A stretch of DNA of 47,577 nt from Bacillota bacterium. Its GTDB lineage: Bacteria; Bacillota; Sulfobacillia; Sulfobacillales; Sulfobacillaceae. Made by a program: the position numbers and the translations under genes. The notes beneath the pieces were generated by a model. The model was not told the origin of the DNA. It ran no database searches and saw nothing but the letters and a program-made list of their open reading frames with translations. This document shows positions 1 through 7,835 of the stretch, piece by piece. Where the stretch lies: NCBI GenBank assembly GCA_021799435.1, contig JAJZAN010000015.1, positions 1 through 47,577 on the forward strand, in the 5' to 3' direction. Every line of letters starts with the position of its first letter. The first letter of the stretch is position 1.

Positions 1-75
1 ACACGGTCGTCCCCCTCGCGTACGCCGAGACTACTGGTTCCGCAGGGAACTGGGATCATCGGGCCGTGCCGACCC
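1..75 (+). rRNA. rrf: 5S ribosomal RNA, 3' part (window starts inside gene)
   Basis: This is the last two thirds of a 5S rRNA gene; the 5' part lies left of the window. The first 66 bases are identical to positions 15116-15181 of the complete 5S gene further on. They contain the helix III, loop E and helix IV to V segments typical of 5S RNA. The two copies differ only in the last bases, which form the 3' strand of helix I. A strong terminator follows at once. The usual 16S-23S-5S order implies that an rRNA operon ends here; that is inference, since 23S is not in the window. The 3' end is approximate. Confidence 0.85.
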
Positions 76-83
76 ATTTTTTT

Positions 84-124
84 GACCCTCGCTCGAGCGA
101 GGGTCTTTGTTTGTTTGTTTTTAA
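84..124 (+). terminator. Rho-independent terminator of the rRNA operon
   Basis: A perfect inverted repeat with 11-base arms (GACCCTCGCTC and GAGCGAGGGTC, 84-105) is followed by a T-rich tail, TTTGTTTGTTTGTTTTT. It lies 8 bases after the 5S gene and should end the rRNA transcript. Confidence 0.9.
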
Positions 125-404
125 TCCAGCGAATAAGGACTTTATCGATCGGGCGGCCCAATGACATGCTGCCGCACAATTTCCGCACCAGGGCATATGT
201 CTCTTTCCGACGGATTCCCGGAGTGAGAACCTCCGAGACTTCATAATCATCGGCTGTCGCGAATGGCCGGCGTATGCATCGGAAGAGTCTCCAGATGCCT
301 GAGCCTGTGCCGGCTTGTGGTAGCATTAGCCTGAGTCTTATCCGTGGAATGACGGTGGTAGGCGGCTAGGACAGCTTCGCTTTCATCCCCTCTGGAGGAT
401 CCCA
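125..404. other. Intergenic gap with no gene recognised
   Basis: I see no supported gene here; the open frames on the minus strand have no recognisable content. A weak promoter-like pair (TTGTGG at 315 and TATCCG at about 339) may serve the gene at 405, whose Shine-Dalgarno site TGGAGGA lies at 393-399. Confidence 0.5.
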
Positions 405-968
405 ATGAGAAAACGGATATACATAACGGCAGTTGCCGGCGTGCTGGTCGGCATGTCAGCGGGGTACGGCCTGGCCCGTTACCAGGCGCGTCAAGCAAAT
501 ACCAGTCAGCTCAATACGAATATTGAACAATTGTCGTCATATCTGACGCTCGCTCAAATTGATTTGCGAGAGTCTACTGCGAATCCCACGACCGCGGGCG
601 AGCGCGCTTACCAGGCGAACTATAAAGTCCAGGTGGCGCAGGCATTTAGTGTTTGGGAGTCCATCACGCCCACACTCGTCCAGCGTGGATTCTCAGCGAC
701 GAACGTCTATCTTGTCGAGCTGGGTCTGAACGTTGTGTTTCAAAACATACTGCCGCCTTACGGAATGAACCTTAAGCCCACGTCGCCCACGGTTCGGCGG
801 GCCCAAGCGTGGATCGCGTTGTTTGCGAAAGATCTGTACCTAGCACATCCTCCCAGTCCCTCGGAGAATACTGACTATATCAGTCTCTTGAAAGACAACC
901 TGGCCTCCATCGCCCGCACGTATCGGTCGTACAAATCCGATGGCAATTTTCAGGTGCCGTTTCAATAG
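405..968 (+). CDS. Membrane-anchored protein of unknown function
   Basis: The 187-residue product is not one I recognise. Residues about 7-24 form one hydrophobic segment after a positive N-terminus (MRKR), with no lipobox cysteine, so the protein is probably anchored in the membrane with its bulk outside. The rest is helical and polar. The start is firm: TGGAGGA sits 5 bases before the ATG. The C-terminal part (RRAQAWIALF, then LY, a proline-rich turn and LLKDNLASIA) resembles the C-terminus of the 148-residue protein on the opposite strand at 1883-2329. The two look like distant paralogues flanking the methyltransferase gene. Function unknown. Confidence 0.75.
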   Translation: MRKRIYITAVAGVLVGMSAGYGLARYQARQANTSQLNTNIEQLSSYLTLAQIDLRESTANPTTAGERAYQANYKVQVAQAFSVWESITPTLVQRGFSATNVYLVELGLNVVFQNILPPYGMNLKPTSPTVRRAQAWIALFAKDLYLAHPPSPSENTDYISLLKDNLASIARTYRSYKSDGNFQVPFQ

Positions 969-1002
969 TGCGGGCCGTGGATACGTAGGCACGCCTGGTA
1001 AA

Positions 1003-1014
1003 AGGTCATGACCT
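1003..1014. promoter_or_regulatory. 12-base perfect palindrome upstream of methyltransferase gene
   Basis: AGGTCATGACCT reads the same on both strands and lies about 80 bases before the methyltransferase start. It could be a small operator, but a single palindrome of this size may also be chance. Confidence 0.2.
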
Positions 1015-1093
1015 CCCCAAGTGATGCCTTAGAAGGTGTTTCAGAATCCAGCGACGAACCTTCCGCGGGTAGGTAGCGGCATTAACAAGGCGG

Positions 1094-1855
1094 GTGACGT
1101 GGATGGAGTGGGTTGAAGAGTTTTATGCCAAGCAGGAAGCGTGGCTGGGGATATACACGAGCGAGGTATCCGACTATCACCGGAGTAAAGCGTCGCTGTT
1201 GCAACGTCTCGCTGGCGATCCGCCGAAAGCTGTTCTCGAACTTGGGGCGGGCGGGGGGCAAACGGCGTATGCCACAGCGAAGCTCGGATACCAGGTGACC
1301 GCTGTCGAACTTCTCCCCTCAACCGCTGCGCATGCCCAACGCTTGTCCACGTGCCTTCCGACCGGAGCGCTGGAGGTTATTCGGGGAGATTTTTATGCGG
1401 TCCGACTAAATCACCCGTACGATGTCGTGTGTTATTGGGATGGATTCGGCATTGGCGAAGACGAGGACCAAGCGCGTTTGCTGCGACGCACGGCTGAGTG
1501 GTTGGAGCCGACGGGCGTGGTGTTGTTGGACATTTATTCTCCCTGGTACTGGGCAAAGGCGGCGGGGCGCGAGATGGTCTTCGACACCGTCATGAGGCGG
1601 TATGGCTTTGACCCGGAGGGCAATCGAATGATTGACGCATGGTGGCCCGTCGATCGTGAGCAAGACCAGGTCAGCCAATCCCTCCGCTGTTATGCTCCCG
1701 GAGAGCTCGAGATTCTCCTACGTGGCACCGGCCTGCGCCTGGCAGCGGACGACATCGTCCCTGGGGGCGCGGTGGACTATGACCGCGGTACGTATCAGGA
1801 ACAGACAACGTTAGACCAGTGCATGTCCTACACGGTGAAGCTTTTGCTGGAGTAA
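1094..1855 (+). CDS. Class I SAM-dependent methyltransferase
   Basis: The 253-residue protein has the Rossmann-type SAM-binding motif I, VLELGAGGGQ, at residues 47-56, followed by the acidic end of strand 2 (VE, residues 71-72). A GDF segment and a YDVVCYWDGFG stretch at about 98-118 match motifs II to IV. This supports a soluble methyltransferase; the substrate cannot be read from the sequence. GTG at 1094 is the longest start, but the in-frame ATG at 1103 is possible because the ribosome site (AAGGCGGG) is weak and close. It stands alone and is convergent with the next gene; only 27 bases separate them. Confidence 0.8.
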   Translation: MTWMEWVEEFYAKQEAWLGIYTSEVSDYHRSKASLLQRLAGDPPKAVLELGAGGGQTAYATAKLGYQVTAVELLPSTAAHAQRLSTCLPTGALEVIRGDFYAVRLNHPYDVVCYWDGFGIGEDEDQARLLRRTAEWLEPTGVVLLDIYSPWYWAKAAGREMVFDTVMRRYGFDPEGNRMIDAWWPVDREQDQVSQSLRCYAPGELEILLRGTGLRLAADDIVPGGAVDYDRGTYQEQTTLDQCMSYTVKLLLE

Positions 1856-1882
1856 TCCAGTACCGGCCGGCGCAGGTCCGGT

Positions 1883-2329
1883 CTACTTGGCTGACGCCAC
1901 TGCCAAGAGGTTACCGAGATCCTGTTTCAGCACTGCCATGGACACTGTGCCAGGTGCGCCCTCTTGCGGTTGGGTGTAAAATTCCCGCTCGAACAACGCG
2001 ACCAGACGGCGGTCCATCGCGGATGCTTTATGGGTTACCAGCACATGATTGGCGGCCTGCTCCATGACGGGAGCGACGCCATTGATTTGTGGCACACCGA
2101 GACTGTAGAAGGGGGTCATGGATGCTTCCAGATACCCCATTCCTTGGCTCGTCCAAACGGGCCCGAATGGTGTTCGCGGCTGGCTGTAGGCCAAGTGAAA
2201 CAACATTGCCGCCTGTTCCACATCGCTTCGTGCCGTCGCCTGCAGGGCCACTTGCGGCCCATGTCGACCTACAAAAAACCCAGTCACTCCTGCGGCCAGT
2301 ACAAGCGCGACTATCCATCCGTATTTCAC
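1883..2329 (-). CDS. Membrane-anchored protein of unknown function, likely paralogue of 405-968
   Basis: The product has 148 residues. One hydrophobic segment lies at about residues 5-21, with no signal-peptidase or lipobox motif that I can see. The start is GTG, with AAGGGAGGT (2341-2349, read on the minus strand) upstream at a somewhat long spacing of 11 bases. The C-terminal third (RRLVALF, then FYTQP, then LKQDLGNLLAVA) lines up with the C-terminus of the protein at 405-968 (QAWIALF, LYLAHP, LKDNLASIA). The match is weak but runs through length, topology and motif order. I do not recognise the family. Confidence 0.7.
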   Translation of the reverse strand: MKYGWIVALVLAAGVTGFFVGRHGPQVALQATARSDVEQAAMLFHLAYSQPRTPFGPVWTSQGMGYLEASMTPFYSLGVPQINGVAPVMEQAANHVLVTHKASAMDRRLVALFEREFYTQPQEGAPGTVSMAVLKQDLGNLLAVASAK

Positions 2330-2535
2330 GTGTAACCGATACCTCCCTTATAAATATCCATTGATTCATAACCTACCGGAATTTTCCTCGCGTGGCCAGT
2401 ACGCCCGGCCTGACACACCGTGACGCGCTCCGATAAGAGAGACGCTGTGCGAGGATCCATGCATGGGCAAAAGCCGGCATGGTTCCGCCGCGCCGAACAC
2501 TTTCGACCTGCTCGAATCCTCCATCCAAAAAATTA

Positions 2536-2579
2536 TTGACAGAGTCAAGAGAATGAGTGAACTATGTTGATAGTGCACT
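2536..2579 (+). promoter_or_regulatory. Promoter and palindromic operator of the ABC exporter operon
   Basis: A perfect -35 box, TTGACA, lies at 2536-2541. The -10 box is not clear; GAACTA at 2559 (17-base spacer) or TATGTT at 2563 are candidates. Over this region lies an inverted repeat: AGTGAACTAT (2556-2565), a GTTG loop, then ATAGTGCACT (2570-2579). The arms match at 9 of 10 positions. YtrA-type GntR proteins bind palindromes of this general kind at the promoter of their own operon, and the GntR gene is the second gene downstream. Binding here would block transcription start. Confidence 0.65.
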
Positions 2580-2599
2580 AATGCAGAGGTGGGATGGCA

Positions 2600-3463
2600 A
2601 TGTCAGTGTGGCTGACCATGCTCAAGAAAGATATCTGGATGTTGAAGAATCAGTGGTTAGGTTTTATGGCGCTTGCTGTGGTTGTGACCATTGCAGTTCT
2701 TGCAGCGCATTTGCTCGGCATCATGGATGCGGCTCGGAGTGCCGTGATTGTGGGCATTGTGCTGACGGGCTCGCTGTTTATTGTGTTTCCGGCACAACTC
2801 TATCGGGGGATTAATCAGGAAGTCAAAGGATCCGCGGCCCTCTGGTTGCAAACGCCTCAGTCTGGCTGGGCGATGTTTGGATCCAAATTCATATGCAGCC
2901 TGATCGGTTCCCTCATGTACTTTGTGGTGGCTTACGTTCTGGTCTTGTTGCTGTTTCACGCAGGGAACCTGACTCACGCCTTGCTGCCGCTGCAGTATGA
3001 GATTCCGGCTCACGTGAAGGGCAACGGAATTGCGAGTGCGGCAATCCACGCGGCTCCCGCATATGTCTCGGTTTTAGCGGCGCAGGTTGCGCGAGTCGAA
3101 TTTTTTATCATGACGGGTTTGTTCTTTGGCGGCATCTATTTTGCACTCTGGATCGTGCTGGTTTATCTGTCGGTCCGGGCGGTTAGAAATCAGTTCAAGA
3201 AGTTTGGTTGGCTAGTAGGATTCGGGGTTGTGCTGGTCGGCACGTGGGTGCTGGGTGTGTTGCAGAGCACTTCTCTTTACGCACGGATATTCGGGTGGGG
3301 AAAGGTCCCCGTGCTGGACCTATTTCCGTCGGAAGTGCGCACACTCCTAGCAGGGCATCTGGTCGGAACCATTGACCTGGGCAACTTGGCCTTTTACGCC
3401 CTCGCCGGCGCCCTGCTGTTCTACCTCACAGGGCTTATTATCGACCGATATTTGGAGGTGTAA
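2600..3463 (+). CDS. ABC transporter permease (YtrC/D-like ABC-2 type)
   Basis: The 287-residue protein is very hydrophobic with about six membrane-spanning stretches and no catalytic motif. Gene order (permease, YtrA-type GntR regulator, ATPase) shows it to be the membrane part of the ABC exporter encoded by this operon. The start at ATG 2600 is preferred over ATG 2594 because GAGGTGGG at 2586-2593 then lies at a normal distance. Its stop abuts the regulator gene. Systems with this layout usually respond to cell-envelope stress or lantibiotic-type antibiotics, but the substrate is not visible here. Confidence 0.8.
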   Translation: MSVWLTMLKKDIWMLKNQWLGFMALAVVVTIAVLAAHLLGIMDAARSAVIVGIVLTGSLFIVFPAQLYRGINQEVKGSAALWLQTPQSGWAMFGSKFICSLIGSLMYFVVAYVLVLLLFHAGNLTHALLPLQYEIPAHVKGNGIASAAIHAAPAYVSVLAAQVARVEFFIMTGLFFGGIYFALWIVLVYLSVRAVRNQFKKFGWLVGFGVVLVGTWVLGVLQSTSLYARIFGWGKVPVLDLFPSEVRTLLAGHLVGTIDLGNLAFYALAGALLFYLTGLIIDRYLEV

Positions 3464-3466
3464 GTG

Positions 3467-3850
3467 ATGGCCGAGGACTTTACCTCCTCGCAGCCTATTT
3501 ACCTGCAGTTGGTCGAGAGGCTCTGCAAACAAATTGTCCGTGGCGATCTCTCGCCGGGAGAAAAGATGCCGTCCCTCCGTGACATGGCAATACAGGTGGG
3601 CGTCAACCCCAATACGGTGCAGCGGGTATACACAGAGTTGGAGCGAATCGCCGTAGCCGAGACCCGGCGAGGGCAGGGAACTTTTGTAACCAGTGATGAG
3701 AGTCGTCTGCTTCGACTCCGTGAGGAGTTGATGGTGAGTTACGTGACAGCATTCCTCAACGATATGCGCGAAATGGGATTTACGCTGCAAGAAGTGATGC
3801 GGAGCTTGAAGGAGCACCAAGCGCAAGGGTTGCCTAACGATGAACGATGA
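3467..3850 (+). CDS. GntR-family transcriptional regulator, YtrA subfamily
   Basis: The 127-residue protein has a GntR winged helix-turn-helix in its first about 75 residues. Key segments are SQPIYLQLVERLCKQI, the LSPGEKMPSLRDMA turn, VNPNTVQRVYTELE (recognition helix) and the wing GQGTFV. A short helical tail replaces the large ligand domain of other GntR proteins, which marks the YtrA subfamily. GGAGG lies 8 bases before ATG 3467; GTG 3464 is a less likely start. It sits between the permease and ATPase genes and probably represses the whole operon through the palindrome at 2556-2579. Confidence 0.88.
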   Translation: MAEDFTSSQPIYLQLVERLCKQIVRGDLSPGEKMPSLRDMAIQVGVNPNTVQRVYTELERIAVAETRRGQGTFVTSDESRLLRLREELMVSYVTAFLNDMREMGFTLQEVMRSLKEHQAQGLPNDER

Positions 3851-3863
3851 ATGGGAGGTTTCC

Positions 3864-4565
3864 ATGGAAACCACAATTGTGTCCTTTCAAAACGTGTCGA
3901 AGCGATATCATTTGAAGGATGCGGTGCAGGGGCTGTCGTTCGATTTGCCAGCCGGAAAGATCATTGGATTTATTGGTCCCAACGGAAGCGGGAAAACTAC
4001 GACACTCAAACTGATGACCGGGCTCCTGCGGCCGACCAGCGGCCGAGTCTTGTTTCAGCACAGCCGTGTTCGACGGATCATGGCGGAGCACATGGCGTTT
4101 CTCTCCGACACGGGCGCCGTGTACGGCTTCTATACGGTGCGGCAGATGGTGAACTACTACGCCGGTGTCTACCGAGAGTTTAACCTCGACAAGGCGGGCG
4201 CTATGCTCGAATTTATGCAACTTGATGGCGGTCAGCACGTTCGGACGCTCTCCAAGGGCCAGGAGGGGCGCCTGAAAATCGTGCTGGCGGTGTCCCGCCA
4301 GGCGCCGTTGATTGTTATGGACGAACCGCTGTCCGGGCTAGATCCGCTGGTGCGCCAGTCCATTCTCACAGGCCTTATCTCATACATCGACTTAGACGCT
4401 CAAACCGTGGTCTTGTCTACGCACGAGGTGGACGAAGTCGAGCCCATATTGGATATGGCGGTTTTGCTGGATCACGGCGAAGTGAGGGCCATGGACTCCA
4501 CCGATCGTATCCGTGAAACGATGGGCGGCAGTCTCCTGGAGTGGATGAAACAGGCACTGGTGTGA
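3864..4565 (+). CDS. ABC transporter ATP-binding protein
   Basis: The 233-residue ATPase has Walker A GPNGSGKTT (38-46), signature LSKGQ (129-133), Walker B VMDEP (151-155), D-loop SGLD and H-loop histidine 187 (STHEVDE). The usual Q-loop glutamine is not evident; the region reads FLSDTGAVYG, as in some YtrB/BcrA-type exporters (family comparison from memory). The start at ATG 3864 has GGGAGG 5 bases upstream; ATG 3840, which overlaps the regulator gene, has no such site. With the permease it should form a homodimeric or mixed exporter. Confidence 0.9.
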   Translation: METTIVSFQNVSKRYHLKDAVQGLSFDLPAGKIIGFIGPNGSGKTTTLKLMTGLLRPTSGRVLFQHSRVRRIMAEHMAFLSDTGAVYGFYTVRQMVNYYAGVYREFNLDKAGAMLEFMQLDGGQHVRTLSKGQEGRLKIVLAVSRQAPLIVMDEPLSGLDPLVRQSILTGLISYIDLDAQTVVLSTHEVDEVEPILDMAVLLDHGEVRAMDSTDRIRETMGGSLLEWMKQALV

Positions 4566-4711
4566 TGCGCGACCGCACGAGGGAGGGGAACAGGCATGAT
4601 AGACTGTTCGTGACCTAAAAGCGTTCGCGCTTCAATCGAGTGGGTATGACTGCACCATTGTTGATGTGGGCATGCTGCAGTTTTTCGCATACGGAATGGA
4701 GACGATGCTCA

Positions 4712-5341
4712 TTGAAAGCCACCCTTGAGTCTTTCATTCGCCGAGATCACACAACGATATCGTGGTCCGGGGGAACAACAACAGAACTGGCCATCTACCC
4801 TGCCACGGCCAAGTACAAACAGGGGAACTACCTGTGGCGACTGAGCACCGCGACTATGGAAGCGGACACGTCGGTGTTCAGCGCCCTGCCCGGCGTTGCC
4901 AGGACATTAATGCTTCTCGATGGCCAAATTTCCTTGCGGCACAAGGGTCACCACGAGTCGCGACTGCAGCCGTTCGACCAGGACTGCTTTGACGGGGGAT
5001 GGACAACACATTGCCAAGGGCGGGGCCGAGATTTCAACTTGATGTGCGCTGATGGTGTCGAAGGGGAACTCGCCGCGCTCCCCATCGCGAGACACGATGC
5101 CCGACCGGAATCTTTTGGCGCGTCGGGCGCGAGTTCGCCCACATGGGTTGCGCTGTATTGTGTGGACGGCGACCTAACGCTGGGCTGTGAGGGCGAGTAT
5201 GCACCACTGCGGCGAGGAGACATCCTGGTGGCAGACATTGCGCTGCTGCCCTCAGCGCGTCAGTTCATGATCGAGAATCCGAGCGACCAAACTGGTGTGA
5301 TTATCCGCTGTACCATCCGCACGCAGCCTCCTCGCAGGTAG
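4712..5341 (+). CDS. HutD/Ves family cupin-like protein
   Basis: The 209-residue protein shows the marks of the HutD/Ves family: WSGGTTTELAIYP near the N-terminus, WRLSTATME, LPGVARTLMLLDG, FDQDCFDGGW and RDFNLM. Family members fold as a double cupin; HutD is linked to histidine use and Ves in E. coli was reported as cold-induced, but no enzyme activity is settled. The likely start is TTG 4712 with GGAG at 4698-4701; an upstream in-frame start at 4640 would add a non-conserved leader. No histidine-degradation genes lie nearby, so its role here is open. Confidence 0.85.
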   Translation: MKATLESFIRRDHTTISWSGGTTTELAIYPATAKYKQGNYLWRLSTATMEADTSVFSALPGVARTLMLLDGQISLRHKGHHESRLQPFDQDCFDGGWTTHCQGRGRDFNLMCADGVEGELAALPIARHDARPESFGASGASSPTWVALYCVDGDLTLGCEGEYAPLRRGDILVADIALLPSARQFMIENPSDQTGVIIRCTIRTQPPRR

Positions 5342-5607
5342 AACCTCGACTGCAGCCGAAGAACCCCAGGCTTCCGGCCGTGACGGCCATCTTGTGGAAG
5401 CGCGGGTGAACACATCGCAGAAACGAGCATGCAGGTATGATGCGGATTATCGTGAGCTGATTCCATGCAAGGCCGATGGGTATCGGGTGAACCATATTGT
5501 GGATCAGCGGAACCATAAATTCGCTCGTCTTCGGCAAACGCTCGACTGGCAATCTCTGCGAGAATCTCGGCATCGTCACGGTGCGTCTGGCGAAACGCTA
5601 TCCTCAT
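5342..5607 (-). pseudogene. Remnant of a GNAT acetyltransferase gene
   Basis: The minus strand has a well-formed start: CAAAGGGAGC (5616-5625) lies 8 bases before an ATG at 5607. The first about 45 residues (MRIAFRQTHRDDAEILAEIA, then AFAEDERIYG, then YGSPDTH and CMESAH) look like the N-terminus of a GNAT acetyltransferase of the type that begins with an AFAEDxxxYG segment. After that the similarity ends, the acetyl-CoA-binding core (Q/RxxGxG/A) is missing, and the frame runs into the 3' end of the HutD gene to stop at 5260. I read this as a truncated, decayed gene. An intact short protein is a less likely alternative. Confidence 0.45.
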
Positions 5608-6035
5608 GGTGATCTGCTCCCTTTGTTTGTCCGGCCTTGGACAACGAGACATTTCCTATGAGCACAGCCATCTCCTGCAGCGCTGTGGTGCAGTCGGATG
5701 ACTCCCCAGCCGGCGTTTTACGACCCGCACAGTCTCTGGGGAACCGCTGCAGCCATTGATGTCGCCGGCTGACTTTGTTACCGGCGTTGTCACTGAGTTT
5801 TTTGCGCATCACGGTCATTTTGGTGCGATCTCGTCCGCGATGAGGTGAAGATTAGCGCGGCCCGCGATGTCCGATATGTCCAGGGGTCAAAAGGACGTTG
5901 GATGGACCATGCGGTCACGAACCGCCGGTTCCGGCATTCCTTCTTGAGGGTGCTGCCGCAGGAATCCCCGCCTCAACCCCGAATCTATGAGGGGACGATG
6001 TGGATTGCCAGATCTTTGGGCCAGGGGGTGGTGCC
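5608..6035. other. Gap without an intact gene, possibly decayed coding sequence
   Basis: No full gene can be supported. Two short plus-strand frames that follow each other (5701-5772 and about 5762-5848) could be pieces of one former gene broken by a frameshift, but I cannot name the family. An open frame at 5845-6072 has no recognisable content and ends inside the peptidase gene. Confidence 0.35.
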
Positions 6036-6902
6036 TTGCGATGCGATCTGCGAGGGCATGCGGTCGGATTGATCGCGTGCTCGGATGGGCGTCCGGAGAG
6101 TGACCCGGTTGTCCAAGGCGTGGTCGAGGTTTTAAGCGACTGGGGGATTCAAGGAATCCCCGGTCAAACGCTGTATCGCCAAGGCGAGACCCCGTTTAGC
6201 GGAGCGCCGCAGCTGCGTGCTCATCAACTTATGGATTTTTTTCTAGACGATTCTATCCGGGCGATTTTCGATATATCCGGCGGGGATTCGGCCAATCAAA
6301 TTCTTTCGCACTTGGACTATGACATCATCCGCCAACATCCCAAACCGTTTGTGGGCATGAGCGACGTGTCGGTTGTTCTCAACGCCATTTACGCACGAGC
6401 CGGGGTGCCAACGTTTCACTATCAAATTGCGAACCTGGTCGGCGCCCACTCCCAAATGCAGCGGGAGCTCTTCCAACACATTTTTCTAGACTACGGCGAT
6501 TTGCGGAAACCCGTGACCTTTCGGTATGAATGGCTTCGTGGTCGGGGGATGACGGGCCCGGTAGTGGGCGGGAACATCCGCTGTTTTCTGAAATTGGCGG
6601 GCACCCCATACCTTCCGGATCCCCGCAATAAGATTCTCTTCTTGGAGAGCCTCGGCGGTGGGCCGGCTCGGATCGCTTCATTTCTGTCCCAACTGCGCCA
6701 AATGGGGTACTTTGACCATTTGCAGGGCTTGTTGTTGGGATCCTTTACCCAGATGGCCGCGGAACGACGGGCACCGACGATGGACGATCTAGTGCTGGAT
6801 GCTGCTGGTGGCTGTCATTTTCCGATTGCGGCAACCGATCAAGTGGGACATGGCGGCGACGCCCATTGTCTCCCCATAGGCGCATCTCTATCTTTTGAAT
6901 AA
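6036..6902 (+). CDS. Peptidase S66 family protein (LD-carboxypeptidase-like)
   Basis: The 288-residue protein follows the S66 layout: a first strand (AVGLIACSDG), the RAHQLMDFFLD helix, SGGDSANQIL, then GMSD with the candidate nucleophile Ser109. A LESLGGGP segment and a C-terminal histidine in VGHGGDAHCLPIG could complete the Ser-Glu-His triad. Family members cut the L,D bond of peptidoglycan tetrapeptides in recycling, or inactivate microcin C-like compounds (MccF). GMSD rather than GYSD and the weak spacing of other motifs leave the substrate open. TTG 6036 is chosen because AGGGGGTG lies at 6023-6030; GTG 6000 is an alternative. Confidence 0.75.
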   Translation: MRCDLRGHAVGLIACSDGRPESDPVVQGVVEVLSDWGIQGIPGQTLYRQGETPFSGAPQLRAHQLMDFFLDDSIRAIFDISGGDSANQILSHLDYDIIRQHPKPFVGMSDVSVVLNAIYARAGVPTFHYQIANLVGAHSQMQRELFQHIFLDYGDLRKPVTFRYEWLRGRGMTGPVVGGNIRCFLKLAGTPYLPDPRNKILFLESLGGGPARIASFLSQLRQMGYFDHLQGLLLGSFTQMAAERRAPTMDDLVLDAAGGCHFPIAATDQVGHGGDAHCLPIGASLSFE

Positions 6903-6941
6903 GTCGGGCTGTGCCCGTGAATCAGCGAAAGGAGGGTCTAC

Positions 6942-7721
6942 GTGCAGACGTTCGTGCGCCATGGCGATATTCTAGGCGATTTGTTTCTTCCCGAGCCCGG
7001 ACAGGACAATGGGGTGGGCATTGTGTGGTGCCCTGGCCTGCCCAGCACGCCAACCGCCGACGACATGGCCGAGCCGCTCTGTCGTGAAGGATTTACGGTG
7101 CTGCAAGCGCGTTATCCGGGCAGTTGGCAAAGTTACGGGCAGTTCGGTCCGTCCAGTTCGATTGATGGCGCTTTGCTAGGGCTCGAACTCTTGGCCCGCG
7201 GCCGTGCTCTCGACTTGAACACCAACCGAGAAATAACATGGGACGTGGACCGTTTGGCGCTGGTGGGCAACAGCTATGGCGGGGGTGTCGCGGTATGTAC
7301 GCTCGCACTGTCGGATCTTGCAGATCGTGCGGTGGCCTTTTGCCCGTTGTTGGAACCCCATCGGCAAAATGCAGACGCCGCGCTGGCTGAGGATGATCTG
7401 ACGACATTGTATCCTTACCTCATGCGATGCCACGAGAACGTATTTCACGGACTGGATGAGCGGGAATGGGGGGCATTCTTGGCCGGAGAGAGCCGGTTCT
7501 TTCCGCCAACCTACGTGCCGAAACTGGCCACGCGGCCATTATTGCTGATTCATGGCGGGGATGACCAAGTTATTCGACCTTATCACACCCAGGCGTTTTA
7601 CGAGCGTCTGGTCGAAAACGGATCCGAACAAACGCAGATGCTCTTAATTGACGGTGTCGGCCATGGCAAAGCGCTCCGGGTAAAAACGCGCGAGCAGTGG
7701 ACGCAGTGGCTGACGAGTTAA
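6942..7721 (+). CDS. Alpha/beta hydrolase
   Basis: The 259-residue protein has the nucleophile elbow GNSYGG with Ser111, a candidate acid at Asp207/208 in HGGDDQVI and a histidine at 241 (GVGHG). The order and spacing fit dienelactone hydrolase or prolyl-oligopeptidase-like esterases and peptidases. No signal peptide is seen, so it should be cytoplasmic. The GTG start is backed by AAAGGAGGG about 5 bases upstream. It follows the S66 peptidase by 39 bases in the same direction, so the two may be co-transcribed; a joint role in peptide turnover is possible but unproven. Confidence 0.82.
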   Translation: MQTFVRHGDILGDLFLPEPGQDNGVGIVWCPGLPSTPTADDMAEPLCREGFTVLQARYPGSWQSYGQFGPSSSIDGALLGLELLARGRALDLNTNREITWDVDRLALVGNSYGGGVAVCTLALSDLADRAVAFCPLLEPHRQNADAALAEDDLTTLYPYLMRCHENVFHGLDEREWGAFLAGESRFFPPTYVPKLATRPLLLIHGGDDQVIRPYHTQAFYERLVENGSEQTQMLLIDGVGHGKALRVKTREQWTQWLTS

Positions 7722-7835
7722 AGTGCGCACCTGATTCCGGGACGGACTTTGCAAATGCGGGGCGGTGTCTGCAGCAAGGCTGGGAGTTAAAGGGAAACCC
7801 AATTGAGGAGTCCATTGGCAAAAGGAGAGACTGCG

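Noticed and set aside
4618..4635. AAGCG-TTCG-CGCTT hairpin after the ABC operon as a terminator
   Set aside because: A neat UUCG tetraloop but only five pairs and no T-run follows.
5696..5855. Possible S-adenosylmethionine decarboxylase-like remnant
   Set aside because: The segment with WGTAAAIDVAG is suggestive, but the match is too short and needs a frameshift, so I do not name it.
5845..6072. Short plus-strand frame before the S66 peptidase
   Set aside because: No ribosome site, no recognisable sequence, and it overlaps the peptidase start.
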